Source of the DNA: Chloroflexota bacterium
Lineage (GTDB): Bacteria > Chloroflexota > Limnocylindria > P2-11E
Assembly (NCBI GenBank): GCA_005889445.1
Contig: VBGS01000086.1
Coordinates: 1 to 13,229, forward strand
Reading direction: 5' to 3'
Length of the DNA stretch: 13,229 nucleotides
Every line of letters starts with the position of its first letter. Within the stretch, counting starts at the first letter, position 1. Positions 1-8,305 of this stretch are shown here, piece by piece. Made by a program: the position numbers and the translations under genes. Below the pieces are notes generated by a model, which saw only the letters and a program-made list of their open reading frames with translations, was not told the origin of the DNA and did not search any database.

Positions 1-204
1 CAGCCGCCGAACGAGCCGATCGCGTTCGGACTCGTCGAGGGGGACCGCGGTGGTGATCCGCGCCTTGGCGATCCCTTGCCGGCGGTCCACGAGGTCGCCG
101 AAGGCGCGAGCGATCTGCGGGGCGAGTGCGATTCGGTCGCGCTCGATGAGCAAGCGAAGGATGGACCTGATGACGACGGGTTCATCCTTCGTCGCGGCCA
201 GAAG
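1..204 (-). CDS. atpH: ATP synthase F1 delta subunit, internal fragment in inverted orientation
   Basis: Read on the minus strand, this stretch is an open frame of 68 codons matching the middle and C-terminal part of the F1 delta subunit (OSCP homologue), which joins F1 to the peripheral stalk. Visible landmarks are the LLIERDRIALAPQIARAF helix (compare E. coli VMAENGRLNALPDVLEQF), followed by an A-x-I-T-T-A-V-P-L-D strand-turn typical of the family just before the C-terminal domain. About 45 C-terminal residues would lie beyond base 1, and the N-terminal half is missing. It faces away from atpA, whereas atpH normally precedes atpA on the same strand. The family call is confident from motifs. 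The exact right limit is uncertain (about 200-216), because delta-like and alpha-like reading both remain plausible there. Confidence 0.8.
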
Positions 205-1596
<1,392 letters not shown>

Positions 1597-1599
1597 CCC

Positions 1600-2460
1600 A
1601 TGCCGAGCGAACGTGAGATCCGGCGCCGCATTCGCAGCGTCCGAAACATCCAGCAGGTCACCAAGGCGATGCAGACCGTTGCCGCCTCACGGATGCGCCG
1701 CTCGCAGCAGGCGGTCCTCGCCTCGCGACCCTACGAGGAGCGGCTGCGCACCATCCTGAACGAGCTCGCCCCGTACACCGAGCCCGAAAGCCATCCGCTG
1801 CTGGCGCGCCGCGAGACCAAACGCGCGGCCATCGTTCTCATCACGACCGACCGTGGACTGGTGGGAGCCCTCAACACGAACATCATCCGGCTGGCGATCA
1901 GGCACGCGCAGTCGCTCCCCGGGGTCACGTTCGTCGCCGTCGGGCGCAAGGCGATCGGCCAGCTGCGCCGGTTCCATCAGACGACCGCGGCCGAGTTCTC
2001 GGGCTTCAGCGAGCGGCCCACGATCGCGGACACGAGCATCGTCGCGCGCGTGGCGATGGAGGAGTTCGTGACCGGTCGGGTGGATGAGGTCTTTCTCGCC
2101 TACACGAGGTTCGTGAATACGCTCCGCCAGGTGCCCACGCTCCGCCGGATCCTGCCGCTGGTGCCCGAGGACGAGGATCTCGACGCTCTGCCGAGGCTCC
2201 AATACATCTTCGAACCTGATCCTGAAACGGTCCTCGAGGCGGTGCTGCCGCGGCTCATCGAGCTCACCGTGTACCAGGCCGCGCTCGACAACGCGGCGTC
2301 GGAGCAGTCGGCGCGAATGGTGGCGATGCGAAACGCGACCGACAATGCCTCCGAGCTTCTCGACGATCTGACGCTCGCCGCGAACAAGGCCAGGCAGGGG
2401 CGCATCACCAAGGAAATGCTCGAGATCGCATCGGGCGCAGAAGCGCTCGGCAAGGGGTAG
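1600..2460 (+). CDS. atpG: ATP synthase F1 gamma subunit
   Basis: Central rotor shaft of F1, a 286-residue protein of normal length. The N-terminal helix REIRRRIRSVRNIQQVTKAM and the following AASRMRR are the family signature. The C-terminal helix carries the equally conserved SEQSARMVAMRNATDNASEL and the ITKEMLEIASGAEAL ending. The N- and C-terminal helices form the coiled coil that turns inside the alpha3beta3 ring, and the middle part (about residues 70-210) is the Rossmann-like domain. The ATG lies 3 bases after the atpA stop, with no clear Shine-Dalgarno sequence, so translation is probably coupled to atpA. The order alpha-gamma-beta-epsilon is the standard bacterial one. Confidence 0.97.
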   Translation: MPSEREIRRRIRSVRNIQQVTKAMQTVAASRMRRSQQAVLASRPYEERLRTILNELAPYTEPESHPLLARRETKRAAIVLITTDRGLVGALNTNIIRLAIRHAQSLPGVTFVAVGRKAIGQLRRFHQTTAAEFSGFSERPTIADTSIVARVAMEEFVTGRVDEVFLAYTRFVNTLRQVPTLRRILPLVPEDEDLDALPRLQYIFEPDPETVLEAVLPRLIELTVYQAALDNAASEQSARMVAMRNATDNASELLDDLTLAANKARQGRITKEMLEIASGAEALGKG

Positions 2461-2466
2461 ACACAA

Positions 2467-3903
2467 ATGGCTGTGGCGACGAAGGAGCCGACAAGAAAGC
2501 GCCGGAAGGAGACGACCGGCCACATCGTCCAGATCATCGGGCCCGTCCTCGACGTCGCATTCGCGGAGGGAGAGCTGCCCGAGATCTATGACGCGCTGCG
2601 GGTCCAGCGGGACGACGGGACCGCCGTTGTCGCCGAGGTGCAACAGCATCTCGGAAACAACTGGGTGCGTGCGGTCGCCATGGACACGAGCGACGGCCTT
2701 CGCCGAGGGATGAAAGTCATCGCCACCGGCGAATCGATTTCAGTGCCGGTCGGTCCCGAGACCCTCGGACGGCTCTTCAACGTGACGGGCGATCCGATCG
2801 ACGGCAAGGGGCCTGTCAAGGGGATCCGCCGCGATCCGATCCACCGCGCGCCGCCATCGTTCACGGACCAGTCGACCTCGGCGGACATCCTGGAGACCGG
2901 CATCAAGGTCATCGACCTCATCTGCCCGTTCCTCAAGGGCGGTAAGTCGGCGATCTTCGGTGGCGCCGGCGTCGGCAAGACGTTCGTGATCACCGAGCTC
3001 ATCCGCAACATCGGCTACGAGCATTCGGGCTATTCGGTGTTCTGCGGGGTCGGCGAGCGCAGTCGCGAAGGCACGCAGCTCCTGGGCGAGATGCATGAGT
3101 ACAAGGTCATCGACAAGGTGGCCATGGTCTTCGGTCAGATGAACGAGCCGCCCGGCGTGCGGCTCCGGGTCGCGCTCACCGGACTCACGCTCGCCGAGTA
3201 CTTCAGGGACGACGAGGGGAAGGATCTGCTCGTCTTCATCGACAACATCTTCCGGTTCACGCAGGCGGGGTCGGAGGTCTCCGCCCTGCTCGGACGCATG
3301 CCGAGCGCGGTGGGCTACCAGCCGACACTCGCCACGGAGATGGGCGAGCTGCAGGAGCGGATCACGTCCACGAAGAGGGGCTCGATCACCTCGATGCAGG
3401 CCGTGTTCGTTCCCGCCGATGACTACACGGATCCCGCGCCCGCCACCACCTTCGCGCATCTCGACTCCACGATCCGGCTCGAGCGGTATCTCACCGAGAT
3501 CGGGATCTACCCGGCAGTCGATCCACTCACGTCGACGAGCCGGGCGATCGACCCGGCGATCGTCGGACAGGAGCACTACGAGACGACGCGTGAGGTGCAG
3601 CGCATCCTGCAGCGCTACAAGGACCTGCAGGACATCATCGCGATCCTTGGGGTCGACGAGCTTTCAGATGAAGACAAGATCCTCGTCGCGCGGGCACGCA
3701 AACTTCAGAAATTCCTCTCGCAGCCATTCTTCGTCGCCGAGAAGATGACCGGGATCACACCGCAGTACGTCAAGGTGAAGGACACCGTTCGCAGCTTCCG
3801 CGAGATCCTGGACGGCAAGCACGACGACCTTCCGGAACAGGCCTTCCACATGGTCGGCGCCGTTGAGGGCGCGCGCGAGAAAGCGAAGGGGCTGCAGGGT
3901 TAG
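2467..3903 (+). CDS. atpD: ATP synthase F1 beta subunit
   Basis: Catalytic subunit of F1 (ATP from ADP and Pi, driven by gamma rotation), 478 residues. Walker A is GGAGVGKT (residues 165-172), the catalytic glutamate sits in GVGERSREG (E197), Walker B is LLVFIDNIFRF, and the torque-helix motif is DELSDED (397-403; usual form DELSEED). The conserved GSEVSALLGRMPSAVGYQPT stretch is intact. Compared with common beta subunits the segment after the catalytic glutamate is unusual: SREGTQLLGEM instead of TREGNDLYHEM. There is a basic N-terminal extension of about 15 residues before the first strand. AAGGGG (2452-2457), inside the end of atpG, is a good ribosome binding site 9 bases before the ATG. 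Confidence 0.97.
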   Translation: MAVATKEPTRKRRKETTGHIVQIIGPVLDVAFAEGELPEIYDALRVQRDDGTAVVAEVQQHLGNNWVRAVAMDTSDGLRRGMKVIATGESISVPVGPETLGRLFNVTGDPIDGKGPVKGIRRDPIHRAPPSFTDQSTSADILETGIKVIDLICPFLKGGKSAIFGGAGVGKTFVITELIRNIGYEHSGYSVFCGVGERSREGTQLLGEMHEYKVIDKVAMVFGQMNEPPGVRLRVALTGLTLAEYFRDDEGKDLLVFIDNIFRFTQAGSEVSALLGRMPSAVGYQPTLATEMGELQERITSTKRGSITSMQAVFVPADDYTDPAPATTFAHLDSTIRLERYLTEIGIYPAVDPLTSTSRAIDPAIVGQEHYETTREVQRILQRYKDLQDIIAILGVDELSDEDKILVARARKLQKFLSQPFFVAEKMTGITPQYVKVKDTVRSFREILDGKHDDLPEQAFHMVGAVEGAREKAKGLQG

Positions 3904-4316
3904 TGCCGCTGCACCTCGAGGTGATCACGCCGGAGCGGCCCGTCTACGAGGATGACGTCGACATGGTGGTCGCGCCGGCGAGCGAGGGGTACGTCGGGAT
4001 CCTGCCGCACCACGCCCCGTTCTTCACGACGCTCGGCCCGGGCGAGTTCAAGGTGAAGAAGGGCGGCGTCGAGGAAGTGCTGGCCGTATTCGGTGGCTTC
4101 ATGGACGTTCGCGCCGACCGGGTCGTGGTCCTGACCGATGCCGCCGAGCATGCCGAGGAGATCGACGCGGGCAGGGCCCAGGAGGCGCGCGCCAAGGCGC
4201 AGCAGGCCCTCGCCGCCGGACCGCTTTCGGCGGCCGACGAGCAGCGTGCTCGGGCCGCCCTGCAGCGTGCGCTGATACGTCTCCGGGTGACCGAGGGTCG
4301 ACGCCGCCGCCGGTAA
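3903..4316 (+). CDS. atpC: ATP synthase F1 epsilon subunit
   Basis: Epsilon subunit, which joins gamma to the c-ring and can inhibit ATP hydrolysis; 137 residues, normal length. The N-terminal beta-sandwich begins PLHLEVITPERPVYEDDVDM and contains the family hallmark GYVGILPHHAPFFTTL, followed by GGFMDVRADRVVVLTDAAEH. The C-terminal half is the two-helix domain, rich in Ala, Arg and Gln. It ends in an Arg run (RRRRR). The GTG start shares its first base with the TAG stop of atpD, so the two are translationally coupled. It closes the atp gene run. Confidence 0.95.
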   Translation: MPLHLEVITPERPVYEDDVDMVVAPASEGYVGILPHHAPFFTTLGPGEFKVKKGGVEEVLAVFGGFMDVRADRVVVLTDAAEHAEEIDAGRAQEARAKAQQALAAGPLSAADEQRARAALQRALIRLRVTEGRRRRR

Positions 4317-4388
4317 AGCAGGCGCTACCCTCGCACAAACGCTGACTAAAACGGTAGGCTCTGCCGCACGGGCGCTGCATCGGGTGGT
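4317..4388. other. intergenic gap after the atp operon
   Basis: This 72-base gap separates atpC from the lipoprotein gene. It holds a locally AT-richer patch (4336-4360, including gactaaaacgg and taggct) that could be promoter-like, but no hexamer pair with acceptable spacing was found. No hairpin followed by a T-run, the usual intrinsic terminator, is visible. Whether the next genes are read through from atp or have their own promoter cannot be decided from the sequence. Confidence 0.4.
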
Positions 4389-5522
4389 GTGGTGGTAGGG
4401 GTCGCGCGACTCGTGGTGCTTTCGATCATCGCGACGATCGTTGTCGCGGCATGCGCGTCGTCCGGCGTCGGCGGGCCCGCCCCGGCGCCGCTCGATCAGA
4501 GCGTCGACGACACCCTCGCCGCGTCGCCTGCCCCCGCGGCCGCGGCGCCGGTCGCGACACCCGATCCCACGCTGTACTCCAAGCTGCGCGTCTTCGTCGC
4601 GTCTGAGAGCACGAACTCGGTATGGGTCCTCGAGGGCGCCAAGGGCCAGCCGTATCAGCTCGTCGGCAAGATCCCGGTGGGGACGCTTCCGCATCAGATG
4701 GGAACGTCGCCCGACGGCAGGTGGGTCGCGGTCAACAACCGCATGTCGAGCTCGACATCGATCATCGATCCCATCGCCATGAAAGAGGTCGCGCGCCTCG
4801 CGGTCGGCAAACAACCCCACGCGATCACCTGGTCGCCGGATGGAAAGACGCTCTTCGTCGGCCACGAAAAGGACATGTACATCGCGCGCTTCGAGGCGGG
4901 AACGTGGAGGCCGCTGCCGCCGCTCATGGTCGGCGTTCCTCAGCACGTCATGACGATCCCGCGCTCCCACCCGAACGAGCTCTGGTTCACCCTCACGAAC
5001 ACGGCCGAGGCGGACGTGCTTCGCGTCTACGACCTCGACACGGACAAGATCACGCGCGTGAAAGTGGGCGACGTGCACGACGCGTACTTCACCCCTGACG
5101 AGAGCGAGGTCTGGTCGAGCTCGTCCGGATTCCTCGACAAGCCCTCCGACCGCATGGTGATCTATGACCCCAACACGAAGACCGTCAAGACCGAGATCCA
5201 TCTCACCGGCCACTATCCGTTCCACACGATGAAGGTGAACCAGGACGGCGTGTACTTCATGGCCGACAAATCGATCATGGTGATCTCGGACCACACCATG
5301 CCCGGTCTGATGTTCATCGACTGGCGCGAGCGCAAGATCGTCGGCGAGACGAAGCTGGGACAGCAGCCGTTCCACACCGCATACGACCCGGAAGGTGAGC
5401 GGTTGCTGACGACCACGAACGTCGACGGCATGGTGAACGTCATCGACATTCGCACGCACGAGATCCTTCAAAAGGTCCCGGTGCCGAAGGCACACGGGAT
5501 TGGAGTCGTGCCCATCCCCTAA
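4389..5522 (+). CDS. Lipoprotein seven-bladed beta-propeller (YncE/YVTN-like) with a ring of seven histidines
   Basis: A 377-residue exported protein. Residues 1-22 form a signal peptide with a hydrophobic core and a lipobox-like VVAAC, giving a lipidated Cys22. A Pro/Ala-rich linker (about 27-60) follows. The rest is a beta-propeller with SPDG-type turns (107-110, 149-152), as in YncE/YVTN-repeat proteins. Each blade begins with a similar G-x-x-(P)-H pattern: His102, 144, 186, 230, 279, 329 and 369, spaced 40-50 residues apart. Such positions usually line the central funnel. Function is not known; a ligand- or metal-binding surface protein is an inference. The GTG at 4389 is chosen because it gives a complete signal peptide. 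The next gene starts 9 bases after its stop, suggesting co-transcription. Confidence 0.85.
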   Translation: MVVGVARLVVLSIIATIVVAACASSGVGGPAPAPLDQSVDDTLAASPAPAAAAPVATPDPTLYSKLRVFVASESTNSVWVLEGAKGQPYQLVGKIPVGTLPHQMGTSPDGRWVAVNNRMSSSTSIIDPIAMKEVARLAVGKQPHAITWSPDGKTLFVGHEKDMYIARFEAGTWRPLPPLMVGVPQHVMTIPRSHPNELWFTLTNTAEADVLRVYDLDTDKITRVKVGDVHDAYFTPDESEVWSSSSGFLDKPSDRMVIYDPNTKTVKTEIHLTGHYPFHTMKVNQDGVYFMADKSIMVISDHTMPGLMFIDWRERKIVGETKLGQQPFHTAYDPEGERLLTTTNVDGMVNVIDIRTHEILQKVPVPKAHGIGVVPIP

Positions 5523-5531
5523 AGTCGCGGC

Positions 5532-6008
5532 GTGCTGATGCGCGCGCTCGCTCGGATCTACAACGCGCTTCCTGTTCGATGGCAGCGCCGCATCCTCGAC
5601 CGGACCCAACCGCGTTTTTTGGTCGGGGTCGTCGGCCTCGGGGTCGATCGGAGCGGGCACGTCCTGCTCGCACGGCATCGTTTCGGCTCCCCGCAGTGGC
5701 GCTTCCTCGGCGGCTTTCTCGCGCCCGGAGAGCGACTCGAAGACGCGCTGGCGCGAGAGGTCCGCGAAGAGACCGGCCTCGCTATCGAGGTGGGGCCGAT
5801 CCTCGAGGCCAACCAGGGCTTTCGCTGGAGGCGCGTCGAGCTCGTCTATGCGTACCGGCCTACGGGCGGCCTCGAGCGACTCTCCAGTGAGGTCATCGAG
5901 ATCCGCTCGTTCGACCCCGGTGACCTTCCTGATGTGCGTGCCGATCAGCGGGGCCTGATCGAGCGCAACGCGACGCGCGCGGCGGAGTGGGCTCGAACGC
6001 GGACGTGA
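5532..6008 (+). CDS. Nudix hydrolase
   Basis: A 158-residue Nudix-family hydrolase, expected to cleave a nucleoside diphosphate linked to another group using Mg or Mn ions. The full Nudix box G-x5-E-x7-R-E-V-x-E-E-x-G-L is present at residues 61-83 (GFLAPGE ... REVREETGL), preceded by the QWRFLGG strand. The substrate cannot be named. The N-terminus (about 1-30) is basic and resembles the short lead-in helix of some Nudix proteins that sit beside lipid or sugar metabolism genes. GTG 5532 is used; ATG 5538, two codons later, is equally possible. Its stop overlaps the likely start of the next gene (GTGA), so the two are probably translated together. Confidence 0.92.
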   Translation: MLMRALARIYNALPVRWQRRILDRTQPRFLVGVVGLGVDRSGHVLLARHRFGSPQWRFLGGFLAPGERLEDALAREVREETGLAIEVGPILEANQGFRWRRVELVYAYRPTGGLERLSSEVIEIRSFDPGDLPDVRADQRGLIERNATRAAEWARTRT

Positions 6009-6871
6009 GGCGCGCCGTCGCGGTCATCGTCATCATCGCTGTGCTCGCGTGGCTGCTCCTTCCGATCGTCCGCGCGTACTCGCTCGTTTCCGCCCAGCAC
6101 GCCACGCCCGCGACACCGAGCGGTCTCGCGGTCGCGGACGTGACGTTCACCGAGCGTGATGGGACCGCCATCCGCGCCTGGCTGGCCCTCGCGCGGCCGG
6201 GCGCGCCGGCGGTCGTCCTCGTCCACGGCTTCAAGACGTCACGCGCCGAGATGGTCCCCTGGGCGAGGTTCCTGCACGATGCCGGATACAACGCGTTGCT
6301 CTTCGATCTTCGCGGATCGGGTGACAGCGGCGGAGGCACGATCGGCCTTGGGGCGACCGAGCCCCGCGACATCGTGGAGGCGGTCCAGACGGCGGGCGAG
6401 GCCTTCCATACCGACAAGGTCGCCGTGCTCGGGATCTCACTCGGTGCCGGCGCGGCGATCCTCGCGGCCGCCGACGATCCGCGCATCGCCGCGGTGGTCG
6501 CCGACAGCGCGTGGACCGATCAGGATTTCCAGCTCGCCCGCCTTGGCTTCATCGACCTCGGCCCGGTCCGCCTGCCGCTGCCCCCGCTCGGCGTCCCGGC
6601 GGCGAACCTCATGGTCGGCGCGGATGTCACGAAGGCCCGTCCGCTCGACGTGATCGCGCGCATCGCGCCGCGACCGCTCCTCCTGATCCACTCGGCCGAC
6701 GACGGCAACGCGACCACACCGCTCGCCGGCGCCCAGCGACTCTACGCCGCCGCGGGCGAACCCAAGGAGCTCTGGATCGCGCCGAGCGGCGGGCACGTCG
6801 GCGCCATCAACTCATACCCCGACGAGTACCGCGCTCGGGTCCTCGCTTTCCTCGACGAAGCGCTGAAGTGA
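6005..6871 (+). CDS. Membrane-anchored alpha/beta hydrolase
   Basis: A 288-residue serine hydrolase of the alpha/beta fold. A hydrophobic N-terminal segment (about residues 4-22) acts as a membrane anchor or uncleaved signal. The oxyanion-hole motif is VLVHGF (H74-G75), the nucleophile elbow is GISLGAG (Ser145), the acid is in HSADDGN (Asp232 or 233), and the histidine is in GGHVGA (His264). This is the layout of YqkD/BAAT-like or DUF-type hydrolases that act on extracytoplasmic esters; the substrate is unknown. GTG 6005 overlaps the Nudix stop as GTGA and removes a polar N-terminal extension. GTG 5987 is the longer alternative, adding 6 residues. It ends before an inverted repeat facing convergent genes. 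Confidence 0.92.
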   Translation: MRRAVAVIVIIAVLAWLLLPIVRAYSLVSAQHATPATPSGLAVADVTFTERDGTAIRAWLALARPGAPAVVLVHGFKTSRAEMVPWARFLHDAGYNALLFDLRGSGDSGGGTIGLGATEPRDIVEAVQTAGEAFHTDKVAVLGISLGAGAAILAAADDPRIAAVVADSAWTDQDFQLARLGFIDLGPVRLPLPPLGVPAANLMVGADVTKARPLDVIARIAPRPLLLIHSADDGNATTPLAGAQRLYAAAGEPKELWIAPSGGHVGAINSYPDEYRARVLAFLDEALK

Positions 6872-6900
6872 TAAGCGGTCGTCGACCGAAACCCTCTCAA

Positions 6901-6960
6901 CGCGACGGGGTCCCCCCGGCCTACGGCCGGCTCCCTATCGCGCGGGGACCCTCGGTCGCG
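6901..6960. repeat. Nested inverted repeat between convergent genes
   Basis: An outer arm CGCGAC (6901-6906) pairs with GTCGCG (6955-6960). GGGTCCCC (6908-6915) pairs with GGGGACCC (6944-6951). Inside, CCGGCC-tac-GGCCGG (6916-6930) forms a perfect 6-bp hairpin with a 3-base loop. All arms were checked base by base. A further small hairpin, CGGTC-gtc-GACCG, lies at 6876-6888. The position between the stop codons of convergent genes fits a bidirectional terminator or an mRNA 3'-end stabiliser, but no T-run follows on either strand. A REP-like repeat family is the alternative. Confidence 0.6.
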
Positions 6961-6990
6961 CGGGCGCCGCTGGATCCGACCCGCCTGCCT

Positions 6991-7659
6991 CTACTCAGGA
7001 GCGCGATTCGACCCAAGGGCTCCCAGAATTTCAGTGATGTGTCCGTAGTGCTCGAACTCGTGCTCGAGGATCCGACGCATGACTCGGCGGGTCGTCCAGC
7101 GACGGCCGAGGACCTCGTGATCGAGAGCGGTGTCTTCGGGCTCCATGACCGTGAAGCGCTGGAAGGCCAGCCGGTGCACCGCCTGAAGCGTGTTGAAGGG
7201 ATCCGTCGGCCACTTCTCGAGGCGGGAGAGGAACACGACCTCCGTCTCCATGATGTGTTCGAGCGCCTCGCGGACGCTCCACATCGCCTCCGTCGGTTTG
7301 CGGTCCATATCCGCCGGCGGAACGTCGCGCACCAGCGAGATGAGCGCCGCGCGCGAGGCCTCCATCTGGTGGAGGAAATCACGAAGCTCGTGCTCCTCCA
7401 TACGCCCGATGTCCTCTGGGAAGACCCGATCCGGCGGGGTCTCCCTGACCGGGAACCGATCGGGATCGAGATCCTTCCAATGCTCGATCGAGACGCCACG
7501 CGCATCGAGCAGCTCGAGGTACGCGCGAAACGCGCGGCGCGCGTTCTTCGCCGCCTCGTCGCGGGTCGTGCCCGACGCGACGCAACCCCGCAGCACCGGA
7601 ACGTGCGCGAGCCAGGAGCCCGGCTCGCTCTCAAACAGGTAGATCGCGGGCTCGCTCAT
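6991..7659 (-). CDS. HicB-like domain fused to DinB-family domain
   Basis: A 222-residue two-domain protein. Residues 1-60 resemble the HicB-like antitoxin fold: a strand with FESEPGSWLAHVPVLRGCVASG, then the helix TTRDEAAKNARRAFRAYLEL. Residues about 88-222 are a DinB four-helix bundle, with MWSVREALEHI (His135) and a final helix HEFEHYGHI (H200-x3-H204), giving the metal-binding His triad of the family. DinB proteins are often metal-dependent and include thiol S-transferases; the reaction here is unknown. No HicA toxin is adjacent, so the HicB part is more likely an accessory or regulatory domain than an antitoxin. ATG 7659 overlaps the stop of the upstream regulator (ATGA), so expression should follow it. 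Longer in-frame starts would run into the regulator and are rejected. Confidence 0.88.
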   Translation of the reverse strand: MSEPAIYLFESEPGSWLAHVPVLRGCVASGTTRDEAAKNARRAFRAYLELLDARGVSIEHWKDLDPDRFPVRETPPDRVFPEDIGRMEEHELRDFLHQMEASRAALISLVRDVPPADMDRKPTEAMWSVREALEHIMETEVVFLSRLEKWPTDPFNTLQAVHRLAFQRFTVMEPEDTALDHEVLGRRWTTRRVMRRILEHEFEHYGHITEILGALGSNRAPE

Positions 7660-8303
7660 GCGCGCACCCACACTTTCTGGCCGCAGTCGGCGCGGATCGT
7701 CCGCTGCCCGCCGGCGACCTCGACGACGATCGGCTCGCCTGGTGTCATATCGACAACGCGGAGCGCGATACCGGGCTTCAGGCCCTGCGAATCCAGGTAC
7801 TCGAGGAATCCCGGCTCGTGTTCGAACTGATCCGGGATCCGCTCGATCGTCGCCGTCGACCCGCGTGGGACATGATCGAGCGGCTTCGTCGGGCGAGGGG
7901 TGACGCCGGGCATGGGGTTCCCGTGCGGGCATGTCTGCGGATCGCCGAGCACCCGCGCGAGGCGCTCCTCCATCTCGGGCGACATGGCGTGCTCGATCCG
8001 CTCGGCCTCTTCGTGGGTCTTCCACCACTCGTATCCAAGGAGATCGACCAGCATCCGCTCGGCAAGGCGGTGGCGCCGCACGACGTGGGCGGCGAGCGCG
8101 CTCCCCGCCTTGGTAAAATGCACTTCTTTACGACCATCCATCGTGACCAGCCCCTCGCGTTCCAGGCGGTGGAGCATCTCCGACACGGCCGCGGCCGAAA
8201 CCCCCAGAAACGCCGCCAGGCGCGCGCCGATGACGTTTCCGCCCTCGTCGGCGAGGGTGTAGACGGCCTGCAGGTACTCCTCGGCCGCAGGCGAGCTGGT
8301 AAT
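7656..8303 (-). CDS. DtxR/MntR-family metal-dependent repressor (probable ATT start)
   Basis: A 215-residue metalloregulator: N-terminal winged helix (about 5-65, with GARLAAFLGVSAAAVSEMLH), dimerisation and metal-binding domain (about 66-135), and C-terminal SH3/FeoA-like domain (about 145-215). Aligned with DtxR at a constant offset of one, the ligands are His78, Glu82, His97, Glu104 and His105. DtxR Met10 and Cys102 are replaced by Glu9 and Glu101, close to the Asp8 and Glu99 of B. subtilis MntR, which favours Mn(II) as co-repressor. The first ordinary start, GTG 8186, would cut off most of the helix-turn-helix. Codons before it back to the stop contain no ATG, GTG or TTG, but ATT 8303 follows GGAGG at 6 bases. 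It is coupled to the HicB-DinB gene. Confidence 0.9.
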   Translation of the reverse strand: MTSSPAAEEYLQAVYTLADEGGNVIGARLAAFLGVSAAAVSEMLHRLEREGLVTMDGRKEVHFTKAGSALAAHVVRRHRLAERMLVDLLGYEWWKTHEEAERIEHAMSPEMEERLARVLGDPQTCPHGNPMPGVTPRPTKPLDHVPRGSTATIERIPDQFEHEPGFLEYLDSQGLKPGIALRVVDMTPGEPIVVEVAGGQRTIRADCGQKVWVRA

Positions 8304-8305
8304 TG

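Noticed and set aside
76..204. Start of atpA at ATG 76 giving a 506-residue protein
   Set aside because: The 43 extra residues have no alpha-subunit character and are the antisense of a recognisable delta-subunit frame.
4317..4388. Intrinsic terminator or promoter after atpC
   Set aside because: Only a 5-bp imperfect inverted match (ctacc/ggtag) and an AT-rich patch are present, with no T-run and no spaced hexamer pair.
4389..5522. Nitrous-oxide reductase relative
   Set aside because: It has seven propeller histidines but is about 377 residues, lacks a CuA cupredoxin domain and has no nos genes nearby.
3900..5678. 592-codon open frame on the minus strand opposite atpC and the lipoprotein gene
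   Set aside because: It is rich in Arg, Asp, His and Val with no domain or signal, and it lies opposite two well-supported genes; a typical GC-rich shadow frame.
6991..7659. A HicA/HicB toxin-antitoxin pair
   Set aside because: Only a HicB-like fold is present, fused to DinB; no HicA-like small basic protein is found beside it.
6511..7830. 439-codon plus-strand open frame across the hydrolase end and the HicB-DinB gene
   Set aside because: It spans two convergent genes with recognisable motifs on other frames and has no domain of its own.
7660..8028. N-terminal extension of the HicB-DinB protein to 345 residues
   Set aside because: The added part is Arg-rich antiframe sequence over the metalloregulator; the ATG at 7659 overlapping the regulator stop is the natural start.
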